Under the pieces are notes generated by a model, which saw only the letters and a list, made by a program, of their open reading frames with translations, was not told the origin of the DNA and made no database searches. 64,000 nt of DNA from Eopsaltria australis (Eukaryota > Chordata > Aves > Passeriformes > Petroicidae). Every line of letters starts with the position of its first letter. The stretch's first letter is position 1. Below, in pieces: positions 24,672 through 35,738 of this stretch. The DNA is taken from positions 2,852,001 through 2,916,000 of the forward strand of contig JAVTVJ010000076.1 of assembly GCA_034509425.1 (NCBI GenBank). Direction: 5' to 3'. The translations under genes and the position numbers were made by a program.

Positions 24672-25440
24672 TAGGGCTCATAAAATCATGGAAGGTTTGT
24701 GTTTGATCTTAAAAATCTTCTAGTTCCAACTCCTGCTATGCACCTAGACACATTCCCCTATACCAGGATGCTCAAATTCCTATCCATCCTGGCCTTAAAC
24801 ACTTCCAGGGATGGAGCATCCACAGCTTCCCTGGATAACCTGGGCCAGTGCCTCACCACCCTCACACTAAAGAATTTCTTCCTAATATCTAATATGTATC
24901 TACCCTTTTTCATTTTAAGACCATTTTTCTGTGTCCTATCACTACATGCCCTTGTTAAAAGTCCCTCTGCCATTTTCTTGTAGCCTCTTTAGTACTGGAA
25001 GGCTGCAATGAAATCTCCACAGAGCCTTCTCTTCTCCAGGCTGAACAGCCCCAGCTCTCCCAGCCTGTCCTCATGGAAGAGGTGCTCCAGCTCTCTGATC
25101 ATCTTCATGGCCTCCTCTGGACCTGCTTGAACATATCAGCATCTTTCCTTTGCTGAGGACCCCAGAGCTGGACACAGCACTCCATGTGGGGTCTCACAAG
25201 AGAAGAGTGGAGGGGTAGAATCACCTCCCTTGACCTGCTGCTCACACTGCTTTTGCTGCAACCCAGCATAGGGTTGGCTTTCTGGGTTGCAAGAACACAT
25301 TTCTGGCTTACATTTAGCTTTTAACCCACAAGAATCCATAAGTCCAGGTGAATCTAGTCCTTCTCCTCAAGGGTGCTCTCAATCCTTTCACTGCCCAGTC
25401 TGTATTTGTGCTGGTGATTGCCCAGACCCAGTGAAGGAAA
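24672..25440 (-). mobile_element. CR1 LINE, 5'-truncated, about 0.77 kb
   Basis: The 3' tail is at the low-coordinate end (tcataaaatcatggaagg, then atcttctagttccaactcc). The plus strand then carries cttccagggatggagcatcc, the tgggccagtgcctcaccacc block, ttctcttctccaggctgaac, agagctggacacagcactcc and, at the upstream end, ttgtgctggtgattgccc. The ORF2 C-terminus is still readable. Upstream similarity fades around 25440-25465, just before the part that would encode the catalytic core. It shares many positions with the copy at 60386-61235, suggesting the same subfamily. Confidence 0.95.
24758..24973 (-). pseudogene. CR1 ORF2 C-terminal remnant (71 codons)
   Basis: Open minus-strand frame matching the extreme C-terminus of the CR1 ORF2 protein. 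Recognisable blocks are RGRYILDIRKKFF-like (here GRYILDIRKKFFSVRVVRHW) near residues 24-43 and VDAPSLEVFKARMD near 51-64. It lacks the endonuclease and the reverse-transcriptase core, so it is non-functional alone. It belongs to the CR1 copy at 24672-25440. Confidence 0.9.
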
Positions 25441-25465
25441 CACCTGAGCTTTGCAAGAGTTCTAT

Positions 25466-28411
25466 CTAATGTTAAAATTGTACATGTTAGAAAAAATAGC
25501 TGATCACTACCAGTTGCTTTGTAAGGTAAAAAAGCCCCACCTATTCTATAGCCATGGAGCTGGTGAGAAGCTGGAGCTTACCTTCTTCTCAAGTAACAGT
25601 AATTCTTTGTGTTACAAAAAGGAAGCTTTTAGTGAAATTTCCCACAAAATTAAATGCAAGCAAATCTACTCCAGGGTGATGTAAATCTTCCTTGAGAACA
25701 GAAATCAAAGTTTCCATTCCAACTTTACCTCTTGCATTATGGGCATACATTACACTTGGAAATAATATAGACAGATGGACACATGTCATCTTGTGTACAT
25801 ACATCTAAAGTGACATTTGAAAATGGAAACAAAGCCATTTGGAGTCAGACAATCAAAATGTCCTTTACTGAGCTAATTTTTATCCTGTTTTCAAAATCAA
25901 ATTAAATTAAAATGTATTTGTTCCTATGAAGTATTTGCCCTTGGCAGATCCTGACAAGAAAAAGAAATATTTCCAATCCAAAGATATTTTATAGCACCGA
26001 TTTGACCTATCTGTGGTATTTCCTGAGTTTACATTTATAACTGTTTTACAAAGCGTGTTGTATTGCTTATAGCACCCAGAGCCACTTGTCAGGATATGAG
26101 ATTCATTGTGCTAGAGACCGTGGAACATGTAAAGCAGTGTAAAACTGTCTGGGCAGGATTCAGCTGCCTTTTTACAGTTCCTAGTGCAATGTGGGACACC
26201 CAAGAGTGCCCTAAAAACTCATGAAGTGGGACATGTCCGGGAGATCTCCAGCCTTCAGGAACAGCAGCTGGAAGTCTCAAAGGATACTCTTCTCTGCTTA
26301 AAATGACGCTAACTTCCTATATTTAGGCAACAAACTCTTACCCTCTCTGTTGTGAAGCACATATTCTGAAAAAAAAAACCAAGGACTACAGGATCACAAA
26401 CTGTATTTACAAGAAGACAGTGTTAATAAAACAAGTACAGGAACTCTGGGAACACAAAGGAAGCAGAACTGCATCAAAGCTAAGATCCAATTAGCCCATT
26501 AACCTCCCTCTGGCAGTGGTCACCAGTAAATGTTATAGACAAACACAACAAAACCAGGCTAAATCTGCAGAGACCCTTCCCTGCAATATAAGACTGCAAA
26601 TTAAGAACTTCTTAATAGAAGCAGATTAAATTGCAATCAAAACCTAACAATTTTTACGTGGTCTTTTATGAGTAGAAACCTGGGATAGATTAACTGCTAG
26701 TGGTTTATCCTGAAAAGAAACAGAAGTCTGGCTTTGCTAACTAGGCCCAGGCATAAAATCCACTGTTAACCTGACACCTCTGTGCACTGGAGCCAGCACT
26801 ATGGCAGAGCATTCCAATATTGTGCTCACAGTGACAGCTATTAAAACCTCAACTGTGAAGCATGCAGCTAAGGAGCTGACTTTAGTACATACCACTACGT
26901 GAATTTAAATGGTGCTGTGCCACCCAAACCAACTTTCATGTAAGTGTTAGGAAATACTGTCTTTCAAAGGCATGTTTCATTTTTATTAATAGAAAATTTT
27001 ACTCTTCTCATACATATTTTTCTTAATTTACGTTAAATGTCTCACATTACCTGAGTTGGTCCTTGGAATATCTGGAAGATTTTCAAAATCTCTCTATTGA
27101 AAATGTTTTGGGGTCTGGTGCTCAAAATTTGTGAAGAATTCTGGGGTTTGTTTTCTTTCCTCACTTACTGAAAACTAAATTTTTTAAGGTATCAGTGTGT
27201 ATAATCTCAAAAAAACCTCGCTCACCAAACGCCCCTTAGGATTCTAGTTATAATTCCATTGTTTATAACAAATAATTTCTGTGATTTCTTAACTGGCAAG
27301 CTCAGGACTGCAAATTTCAAATAATTCTGTTTTTCAGGATTTATGTCATCTGATGATGATGACATATTCTAAAGTCATAGAGATGTTATTCTGCTCATAC
27401 ATTTCAAGAGCAAAATATTGATCCTGCCACAAAACAGTGATTTTTAGAGGACAGATGATAAAGTGTTCCAGTTTTCAAATGTTGCTAAAAAAACCAAACA
27501 ATCCTGCTAACCTGATGTCATTGCTGCTAAATGCCAACCCATCAATCTTCTTCTTGCTGGCCTGATTCATTGGCACAACTTCCCAGCATTGATGATGTTC
27601 TGTCCAAGGTCATGAGGGGGTTCATTGTTGCTCTATATCAAATTTAATTCACATCTGGTGACTCCCACATACACCTGGATGCCTTAGAAAATTAGTAGCT
27701 CAGCACTGAGGACTGCAGGGGAACACATAGACTTCTAAAATCTAATCCACTGCTGTCCTCACTGAGCAAACAGCTCCTCACGGGTGAGCAGTGAACAGCT
27801 AAGGATCACCCAGGCTGACCCTGCATCAAAAAGGCGACAAGCTGGTAAACACAACATCAAGGACTGGTGCTTGTAGGTAATTTCAAAGCTTTTGGCTACT
27901 TTTTGGGACAATCAGCCCAAGTTCTCCCCAGGAAACAGGTTAGTTATTGAAAACAGGAATCCTCTGAAGTGAGCCGTCATTAACATTCAGTCAAAACCAT
28001 TTTGCATGGTTGCATGCTTACAGAATGACTCAGAACACCAAAGGTTTTGACTTCTGGTCATTTGCAGTTTGTTGTATTAGCAAGTACGTGAGGCTCCTCA
28101 GTTTAACGGCAGCAATGTTTTGAATGTAAATTCCTGGTTCTACCTGTCATATTTTTATTAGCAGACCTACCACAGTGATGCCTGGGGACAAAAGGCACAT
28201 GGAAGTCTGATGTTGCTGGGCATTGCACAGTCTCTGTCCTGTCAAGAGAACAAGGTGACCTCAGAAAAGAATTCAGAAGAGACAAAGAAATTACCAATTA
28301 AGGAAAGAAAGACTTATGCAAGGAGGGAGTAGTGAGAGAAAAGAAGGAATGCTGGCAGAAGAGGTAACAGACATTTTGGACAGTGCTCTAAGGTAAATGG
28401 TGTGGTTACAC
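25466..28411. other. Non-coding stretch
   Basis: About 2.9 kb with no recognised exon or repeat. 26130-26290 is slightly GC-richer and shares the short word aatgtgggacacc (next base C or T) with about 7935, possibly a trace of the same old repeat. Confidence 0.45.
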
Positions 28412-28555
28412 ACAGTCACAGGATGTTCTGCGTTGAAAGGGGCCCACGTGCATCATCAACTCAAACTCAAGTGAATGGTCCACGCAAGAATTGAACCCAC
28501 AACTTTGACATTATTAGCAAGTGGAGATTCAGCTTGAGATACAGAGCCTGAGGTA
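28412..28555 (-). mobile_element. TguSINE1-like SINE (tRNA-Ile head, CR1 tail)
   Basis: Read on the minus strand, 28548 down to 28476 resembles tRNA-Ile(AAU): a degraded A-box region, then the anticodon-loop block tgctaataatgtcaa, the T-arm/B-box block gggttcaattc, and tggacca at the tRNA 3' side. It is followed at 28475-28412 by a CR1-type 3' tail (gttgatgatgcacgtggg, then cctttcaacgcagaacat and cctgtgactgtg). A tRNA-derived promoter joined to a CR1 tail is the design of TguSINE1, a passerine SINE thought to be mobilised by CR1-X LINEs. Many C-to-T and G-to-A changes, including in the B box, show it is old and inactive. Confidence 0.85.
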
Positions 28556-28980
28556 GGTACAAAAAAAAAGCCCAGTGGCATCACTGTACTGACAGCTCCG
28601 CGTTGACACCATTATATCTGCTGTCCACTGATTCAGCTGCTTCCAGAGATGTTTTCCAGACTTCAGCCTCCAGCTGATAGTTTCATGAAGTTTCTCCAAA
28701 ATCACAAATTACATGGGGCTATAAGGGTAATATGAGTAGGTTTGCTGCTGTGATGGCAATGTACTTGTGAAGGAAAAATGTATTTATAATGGGGGGAGAG
28801 GAGGAGGGTTAACTGTCCTGTCTCTGAAAGCAAAAAGTATTAATTGAAAGAGATGAACACATCAGTAAACCTTTTAACAGCCATGTATTTTTAAACACTT
28901 TTTTGTTTACTTACAAGAATTTCTATCCCTTACAAGAACCTGAAAAATCTCAGCTAAACTTTTCCCTTGGCTGACCAGCG
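28556..28980. other. Non-coding stretch
   Basis: No feature recognised apart from a short G/A-rich patch at about 28791-28808. Confidence 0.5.
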
Positions 28981-29067
28981 AAACAAAACAAAACAAAACA
29001 AAACAAAAACAAAGCAAAAAAACAAAACAAAACAAACAAACAAACAAACAAACAAACGAAAAAAAAA
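28981..29067. repeat. CAAAA/CAAA microsatellite
   Basis: Plus strand begins with repeated CAAAA units and changes to a run of about eight CAAA units, then an A run. Compound simple repeat. Confidence 0.95.
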
Positions 29068-31309
29068 GGCAGACAAGAGAGGAAGGACAAGGATTAGCCT
29101 GTGGGAAAACAGAAGTAGGGAGAATGTTATTCCCTAATAGTTTCCCAAATAATCCTTTTGCTTCTCACAGCTGAATGCAATCCACATTGCTGATGAAACA
29201 CCAGCTTTCTTTACAGATTGCCTACAGGTTATATGCATGTAAATTGGTGATATAGAAGAAAGCATGTATTATAAATTATTATGGCCAGAAGCTCTAAGTC
29301 ATTGGACACTGGAATAGAAGTAAAATGAACAGTGCAGAGCTTTGTAATACATTTACTTCTTTTGTAAGCTTGTAAGAGTTCCTGAGGAAAAAAAAAGACA
29401 GCTTTATGGTGAAATTCTCTTTTGGAAGTGGACAGGATACACATCATGGGGCAATTCTCACCCTCTGTGCAGCAACCATCCTGCAGGCTTACAAATAAGG
29501 TGGTTTCCAATAGAGTCAGCACCTCACCTTTCATTTCTCAGTACAAATAGGAGTCCATGGAAGCTATTAAATGTACAGCAGAGACAGAAATACTTGGTGG
29601 ACACAGTTTTTTGTTTTACTGACACTGTGAAAAGAAAAAACAGCTATGGAAAACTGAAAAAAAATTTAAAGAAATATTTAGGTTTTTTCTCCCTTTCAAT
29701 CTGTTGTCAAAAAAAAAAATACAGCTCTGCAGGTGAGATCAACTGCATTCAGATTAAAATAATAAGCTTTATTACATGAACTTTCCTTGAGACAAGCAAT
29801 AAATTATCTTTGTTTTGCTTCTTGTACAACCAAGAACATGTTTCTGTCTTTCTCCCCCTGACTCTTTTTTGGGAGTCAGAGCCCTGGTAGTTCTTCAAGG
29901 CACGGTACCTGCTGCAAACCCTGTCCTACTTCACCTGAAAGTAGTCTGGAGAGCAGAGTATGGATTTGACTGAAATTTTAAAAGAAGCTTACCTTCCCAT
30001 TAACTAGAATAAATTAGGTCTCTTGGTTTTAGAAGGCTATTCATCGAGAGCTTTGTGGAAAATTTGAATAGGAAGCAAGCTTTCAGCAAGCCTAGAGTGC
30101 TGTGCCAATGAGTTGACATGCTGGGAACAGTCTCCACTTGAGAAGTGCTCTGAGAAGAACTATGGGAGACTGACAAGGGGAATTAACTCCAGGTTTGGGA
30201 CTGCTGTTTGAGTGAGGGATCCAAGAAGCTCATAAAATATGGAACAGGATCAGCACATAAGCTGCTTTGTATATGTGCAACAGTGGAAATTTAGTCATTT
30301 AACCCTCTTGAGTTAATCAGCAGCTGAGCAGTGGTTTTTGAAGGCTTTAGGTAGCTTAAGATACATATATGCGTCTCGGTTCATCAATCTTAAAAAAACC
30401 CTCACAGCCTGTAGTAAGGGAAATAAAATCCCATGTGGTTCCTATGTCCAGGCTGCCTCTATGTCTTGGAGTTTTATTCAATCTCTTCTGGCAGGACTTA
30501 TCAAAACAACAGATCGCTTTGGCTAATTAGCGAATATTAGCTAGAGAGCTGTGATTTCCTCATTCTTGAAATGAGGAGGTTAGTTGTGACTGCCTGTTGA
30601 TGGAAATGGTGTAACTCTGAAAAACTGAAATTCTCTAATGTGTCAAAAATCAACAAGCATATATGGTATATTTCTTTGATTTTTAGAAAGACAAGACACT
30701 GTACTACGACCAGTGACTCTATATGGGTGTGCCAGCCTTTCTAAAGGTGGGGCAGGAAACTTTGTTTTGTGTGAGACACCACGATACACATCGCTGGTGC
30801 CTCACATCTGAGGTGGTTGTGGTAGGATGGTGCAGGACTCAGTGTGGAGGCTGTTTCAGGAGCAGGCTCATATGTATCTGCTGTCTCACCTCCTTCAAAA
30901 GGCAGAACCACCCTGAAGTCCTTGTGCCAGTACAGTCCTAGACCTGTGACAGAAACCTTCCATAACACCTCCATTTGACTCACTTGTGTCTCAGGGGCTG
31001 CAAAATGCTCCATGCAAAACTTTCTGCTCCTCTTTCTGAAAAGCCCACAGCAGTCAGTTAAGGATTTTAATTATATTTCCCTTTCAATTGTGGTTACATG
31101 GAAATATAATTACATCTATTTTGTCCCAGACAAAAGGAAAAAAGGGAGGAAACAAAAACATTCAAAGAAATGGAAGTTTACACAGTAACACAAGATCCAG
31201 AACTGTAGTAATTACCCCAACATAAGTCTCCAAAGAGTAAAAATGAGACATCACAGAGGAACAGATTATGCCATGTCTGTGGATGCTGGGGTTCATATGT
31301 CTTCCTCTG
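29068..31309. other. Non-coding stretch
   Basis: No gene recognised. Overlapping frames on both strands at 30723-31013 (72 and 90 codons) resemble no family. Confidence 0.45.
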
Positions 31310-31402
31310 AGGCAGCCTGTTCTGCTTGCTGTAAGAAACAGGATGCTGGGCTGAGCAGACCTAGAGCGTGATCCAGTCTGACAATTTCTGTGCTCCTAAG
31401 AC
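31310..31402 (+). mobile_element. Old CR1/L2-type LINE 3' end
   Basis: The plus strand reads gaaacaggatgctgggctg, agcagacctagagc, gtgatccagtctgacaattt and ctgtgctcctaag. This matches a tail common in turtle, crocodile and bird genomes (ggatactgggctagatggac, tctgatccag, then tandem ttcttatg). The tail octamers are eroded. Identification is from remembered consensus, so family assignment is tentative. Confidence 0.6.
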
Positions 31403-32484
31403 TACCAGATAGAGAAAACATACCTTGTTTAAACTACCTTAATTTTTCCCTTTCTTTCATGCAGATTTAATTTCCTTCTGGAAAGCAGTTACTCAGCTGT
31501 GGCTATGAAACTGGTAATAAGCACACAGCTCCAGTTCAGAGGTGATCAAGCACTGCTCCTATGTTTTAAGTAATAGAAGATGGGAAAGACAGGAATGGGG
31601 GTAGGTAATGAAGCCACTTTGTGGTGTTTGGATCAAGCATCCAGGGAGTACGTCATAGTTGTCAGAGTGAAACAGAAAGTTCTGGTCTTCTTCAGTTCAA
31701 ACTTTTTCAAAACAGGCACAGAAAGCACATTCTTCCTGCTAAAAGAAAGAGAGAAAAAAGGAATCTATGTAGTCACATGCAAAATCATTTCAAAGCTAAT
31801 TTTTTGCACTCCTGTGTTACACTTTCACCTTCCTTAATAACAGGGGGATGGATTCACATAAAACTTTATGTTTTTAAAATTATCACTTCTGTCTTTGAAA
31901 CATAGAGCCAGGTCTTTTTTTAAGGAAAAATGAAACAGATACATTGACTAAATTCAGTTAATCCAGTTTGTAGTGCCTGAAGTTCTGGCACTGGTTCACT
32001 TCTTTACAAAAGAAAATGCATATGGATAACTTGGAAAAGCTCCACAGTTGAAAACTTTCTCCTTGCAAGCCTTGCCATTGAATTTTGAGGACCAGGAATG
32101 TCACATGTGTTCCCTGTCCTTTCATTCCTTCTCCAAAACAAGTTTCAGAAAAACAAAGAAAACATTTACCATCTAGCAGAAGAAAAAAAAAAATAAGGCA
32201 AGCATTAAAATATTTCAGGCTTTGGAATACATTTCCTGTTTCTATCATCAGCAAACTGTTTTGTAATTACAACAAGAAATCAGAACTTTATGCCTGGGCA
32301 TGATGGGTGCAAGGGAGTAGAGATCATAATCAATCCAAGGTGGATATTAGAGGAGCAAGAGGGTCCAGGACAACTGCTGGAAAGGCTGTAGGGTCTGGAT
32401 GTGGACTGAGAGACCTGTTTGTTTGTGGGGGGGGGCGGGTGCTACTGGGCAGACAAATTAACATGGCACAGCACAGCACACCAT
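31403..32484. other. Non-coding stretch with a 9-G run
   Basis: No gene recognised. G9-C-G3 lies at 32427-32439, next to the following CR1 copy. Confidence 0.5.
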
Positions 32485-33545
32485 ACAGAGATTATTTCTG
32501 CTGGAAAGGAACTATCCTGATCCTCTAGTCCAGCTGCCTGACTACTTGCAAGGCTGACCAAAAGCTAAAGCATGTTTCTGAGGGCCATGCCCAAATGCTT
32601 CTTAAACGTCGACAGGCTTGGGGCATCAACTACCTCTCTAGGAAGCCTGTTCCAATGTTTGACCACTCTCTGGGTGAAAATATCCTTCACAATGTGCAGT
32701 CTCAACCTCTCCTGTTACAGCTTTGAGCCATTCCCATGCATTCTACAATGATATCAGGAAAAAGGGATCAGAACCTCCCTCTCTACTTCCCCTCCTCAGG
32801 AAGCTGTAGAGAGCAATGAAGTCATCTTCAACCTCTTTCTCTTCAAACCAGACTACTCAGTGTCCTCAGCACCCCACACAGGACATTCTTTCCAGCTTTG
32901 TTGCCCTCTCCAGAAGCTTTCACAGACCTAAATATTATTCTCAAATAGTGGGACGCAGAACTGCACACAGTACTCAAATTGAGTCACAGCAATGCTGAAT
33001 GCAGCAGGACAATCACCTCTTCTGGCTGGCTGGTGACGTGTCTGTTAGACCCCAGGATGTGATGTGCCCTCTTGGCTGCCAGAGCTCCCTGCTGGCTCAC
33101 ACTGCCCTCAACCAGCACCCCAGAACCCTGTCCTCAGGACTGCTCCTCCCATTTATATTTGTGCCCAGCATTACTCCATTTTAGGTGAAGAATCCAGCAT
33201 TATGACTTGTAAACTTCATCCCATTAATCACAGCCCCATGCACCAATCAAACCTGATCCCTCTACAAGGCCTCCTCTCCCTTGACAGAGACCCCACCACC
33301 TCCCAGTTTGGCATTGTCAGCAAACTTGCTAATGGTGCATTCAGCTCCTGCATCCAGAGCATTGATAAGTATCTTGAGCAGGACTGACTGTAGAATTGTA
33401 TCCCAGCTCAATTCCCCACCAGCCAGATTTAGCCCCATTCACTACAACCCTTCGTGCTCAGCCCTTCAGACAGTTCTTCTCCAGAGCACAATAAACCAGA
33501 AGGAGTCTGTGAGGAAAAGTCCCTAAAGCGTTCCTGAAATCCAGG
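32485..33545 (-). mobile_element. CR1 LINE, CR1-X-like, about 1.06 kb
   Basis: The longest retroelement here. Plus-strand blocks in order from the 3' side: cctctagtccagctgcctga, cttaaacgtcgacaggcttg, aggaagcctgttccaatg, cctcctcaggaagctgtag, gcagaactgcacacagtact, tgtgcccagcattactcca, cagtttggcattgtcagc and gcattcagctcctgcatcc. It ends at gcgttcctgaaatccagg in the reverse-transcriptase region. The order and wording fit the CR1-X group of passerines. Several indels and stops break ORF2. The catalytic FADD codons fall at 33307-33324 and read F-A-D-N-A-K, so the second catalytic Asp has become Asn. The 5' end of the element is missing. Confidence 0.93.
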
Positions 33546-33589
33546 AAAATATATGTGTCTGAATGCAGCTACTGGAGGGATCCACATTA

Positions 33590-33691
33590 TACAAATTACA
33601 TATATAAATATATATGTATAAACATAAATATATGAGCATATATATATTTGATGCATTTGTTTATAAATATATACATTTATACACAGACATA
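33590..33691. repeat. TA/ATA-rich low-complexity tract
   Basis: Mostly alternating T and A with occasional G or C, containing several short palindromes. Probably a degenerate (TA)n repeat directly beside the 5' truncation point of the CR1 copy. Confidence 0.75.
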
Positions 33692-35370
33692 TTTCTCCTG
33701 TCTATCAGCCACAGAAGGAAACAGAATGCGACATCTGTGTTTGTATTTGTGAGACCACTGTGTTTTCTGTCCCTGTTCTTTGACTCTGTGTGTCCGTGTG
33801 TGTTGTGCTCAAGTGCCCTGTGTGTCCCTCTCTGCTGGGGGGACCAAGGCTCAGCCTTGCCACTGGTTGGTTCTGGGGCCACAAGGCTGCAGCAGCAGGT
33901 TGTACAAGTCATCATGAAGTTTGTCAAATAAAGAACCAATTCTCTAGGTTGTGTCTGCACAAGGGCCTCCAAAACCTTATATACAGGATCATTACTGTTG
34001 CATCAAAAAATTCTGAGAAATCTTCTCGTATATTTTTTCTTTAAAGAATCAACACAGATTACTTTTGGAAATAAATTATCTTCTTGAACTACAGGAAAAA
34101 AAAGTTAATTAATTAATTTCCCTTTATAATGACAAACTGTAAGCTTTTCTACAGCACATCTTAAAATCCTTATTTTCATTCTTAGTGAAAACAACAGTTA
34201 AACAGAATGGAAAAGATAGATCAGCCTATATGGAATTACTGATTACCCTGTTCTGAACAGAGTCAGTGACTCAGCTAGAATAAGGGCATAAAACTACCCA
34301 TGGTAGCCACCATTCTCCCAGATAGCATGTGGGCACAATTCAAGGACAGCACAAGAACTATTCCCCAAAATCATTAGTATCAGGGATAGCCTGCTCTGTG
34401 AACAAGTTTAACCATATGGACACATGCTCTCTACCCTGCTGGAAAAACCAGACTTTGACTCCTTTTATTTCAAGTCTACAGGTGGCCACTGATACTTTTG
34501 AACAGATGGGGAGCAAGAACTCAATGTATTCTTGCGTAAAAAGGGAGCTCAACACCCTAAGAACTCACAGAGTAAAGCAATCAAACTAAGGAAATAAGTG
34601 CCGATCTCCAGTTAATCAGGCAGGGATACCACTAATAAAATATAAACTGTATCTATGTGTGTGTGTATAAGTAGCTTTCCCCAACCTCTCACCCACTCCA
34701 GTCTTTCAAAATAATGTTTTTCCTGAATTTCACATTTTCTGTTGTGGGTAGTTGACAAAACCTTCTCAGGCCAAAACACTCTGCCTAGTCACTCAAACAA
34801 CAGCAAACTCAGTCACAATATTTAACACTAGCAGTAGTTTTTCCAGATCTAACTTGGTAATAAGCTTTGAAGGCAAACCTAGAATCTTGAACAATAAGAG
34901 AGAAAATAAGATGTCAGTTATCAGTATTCTATAATATTTATCCATTTCCTGTGCATTTAGGATTAATGCATGGTACAGAAAACTACTGCTGACATTACTA
35001 CATATGAAAACATGCACAGATGAGCAAAGTTCCACTGTCCTCAGAATTTAAATGTTATGAACATTACCTTTCTCATCTGTGTGGTGTTTAGCAGTGTGAA
35101 TTACCAGTGTACTATGAGATCCATCAGTTTTAGGCGTTTGTATAATGTCAAAGATTCATTCAAGTCTAGGTAACTCTGCCTCACGAATATCCTTAAGAAC
35201 ATCTCTATTGCAACTGATAGTTATAGACACAAATCAAAATGGAGTCAGTGTCCTGAAGGGTTTAGACTCAAATTCTCTCCTAATCAAGTAAAATTTCAGT
35301 TGAAAGTGCCTAGTTCTTCAAAATATCTCATCTCTGCTGCTCTGCAGCTTCCACCATCAGTATTCCACAA
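33692..35370. other. Non-coding stretch
   Basis: No gene recognised. Short TTAA repeat at about 34105-34119 and a short (TG)n run at about 34655-34666. Confidence 0.5.
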
Positions 35371-35738
35371 GGCAGCAGCTGAGAATTATGTATCTGATTT
35401 TGTCCGATTAAGTGTGACTTCAGAATCACTGAGTAGGAATCCATTTTCTGCTCAGCACTCCAGAAGATTTATCAGTGAATGCATCATGTCCCAAAGCACA
35501 ATGCTATTGGGCTATAAAATATTTCAATGTCTTATTAATAAGTTAATTGAATCCATTGTAATTTTCCTAGTATTCATGCAGCTCACTTTGTCATTGATTG
35601 ACAGAGATGAATTTTAAGATATTTAAGAGCTTCACAAGCAGATGAACAGCTATATCTGAATTACCACAAATGAGGAATAGTTAAGAAAGGACTGTAATAT
35701 TCTTTCATTAGAAAATTTGCTGTAGTAACCATTGCAAA
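35371..35738 (+). repeat. Copy A of a direct non-coding duplication
   Basis: Collinear with 40453-40833 in the same orientation. Exact shared blocks: 35456-35475 (20 bases), 35527-35552 (26 bases, ATTAATAAGTTAATTGAAT core), 35600-35612 and 35725-35737. Similar, gapped sequence links them. The spacing to the partner drifts only from 5088 to 5096 bases. A frame crosses copy A but is closed by a stop in copy B, so conservation is not protein-coding. It is not a CR1 or any repeat I can name. Confidence 0.85.

Noticed and set aside
7925..26200. Shared word aatgtgggacacc near 7935 and 26190
   Set aside because: The match is about 13 to 17 bases with no clear extension. Too short to claim a repeat pair.
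28476..28548. A functional tRNA-Ile gene
   Set aside because: The acceptor stem and A box are eroded, the B box carries substitutions and the sequence runs straight into a CR1 tail. It is a SINE head, not a tRNA gene.
30723..31013. Opposing frames of 72 (plus) and 90 (minus) codons
   Set aside because: Overlapping frames on both strands usually mean locally stop-poor composition. No family recognised.
35300..35617. 105-codon plus-strand frame across duplication copy A
   Set aside because: The matching frame in copy B contains a stop soon after the first conserved block, so the shared sequence is not conserved as protein.
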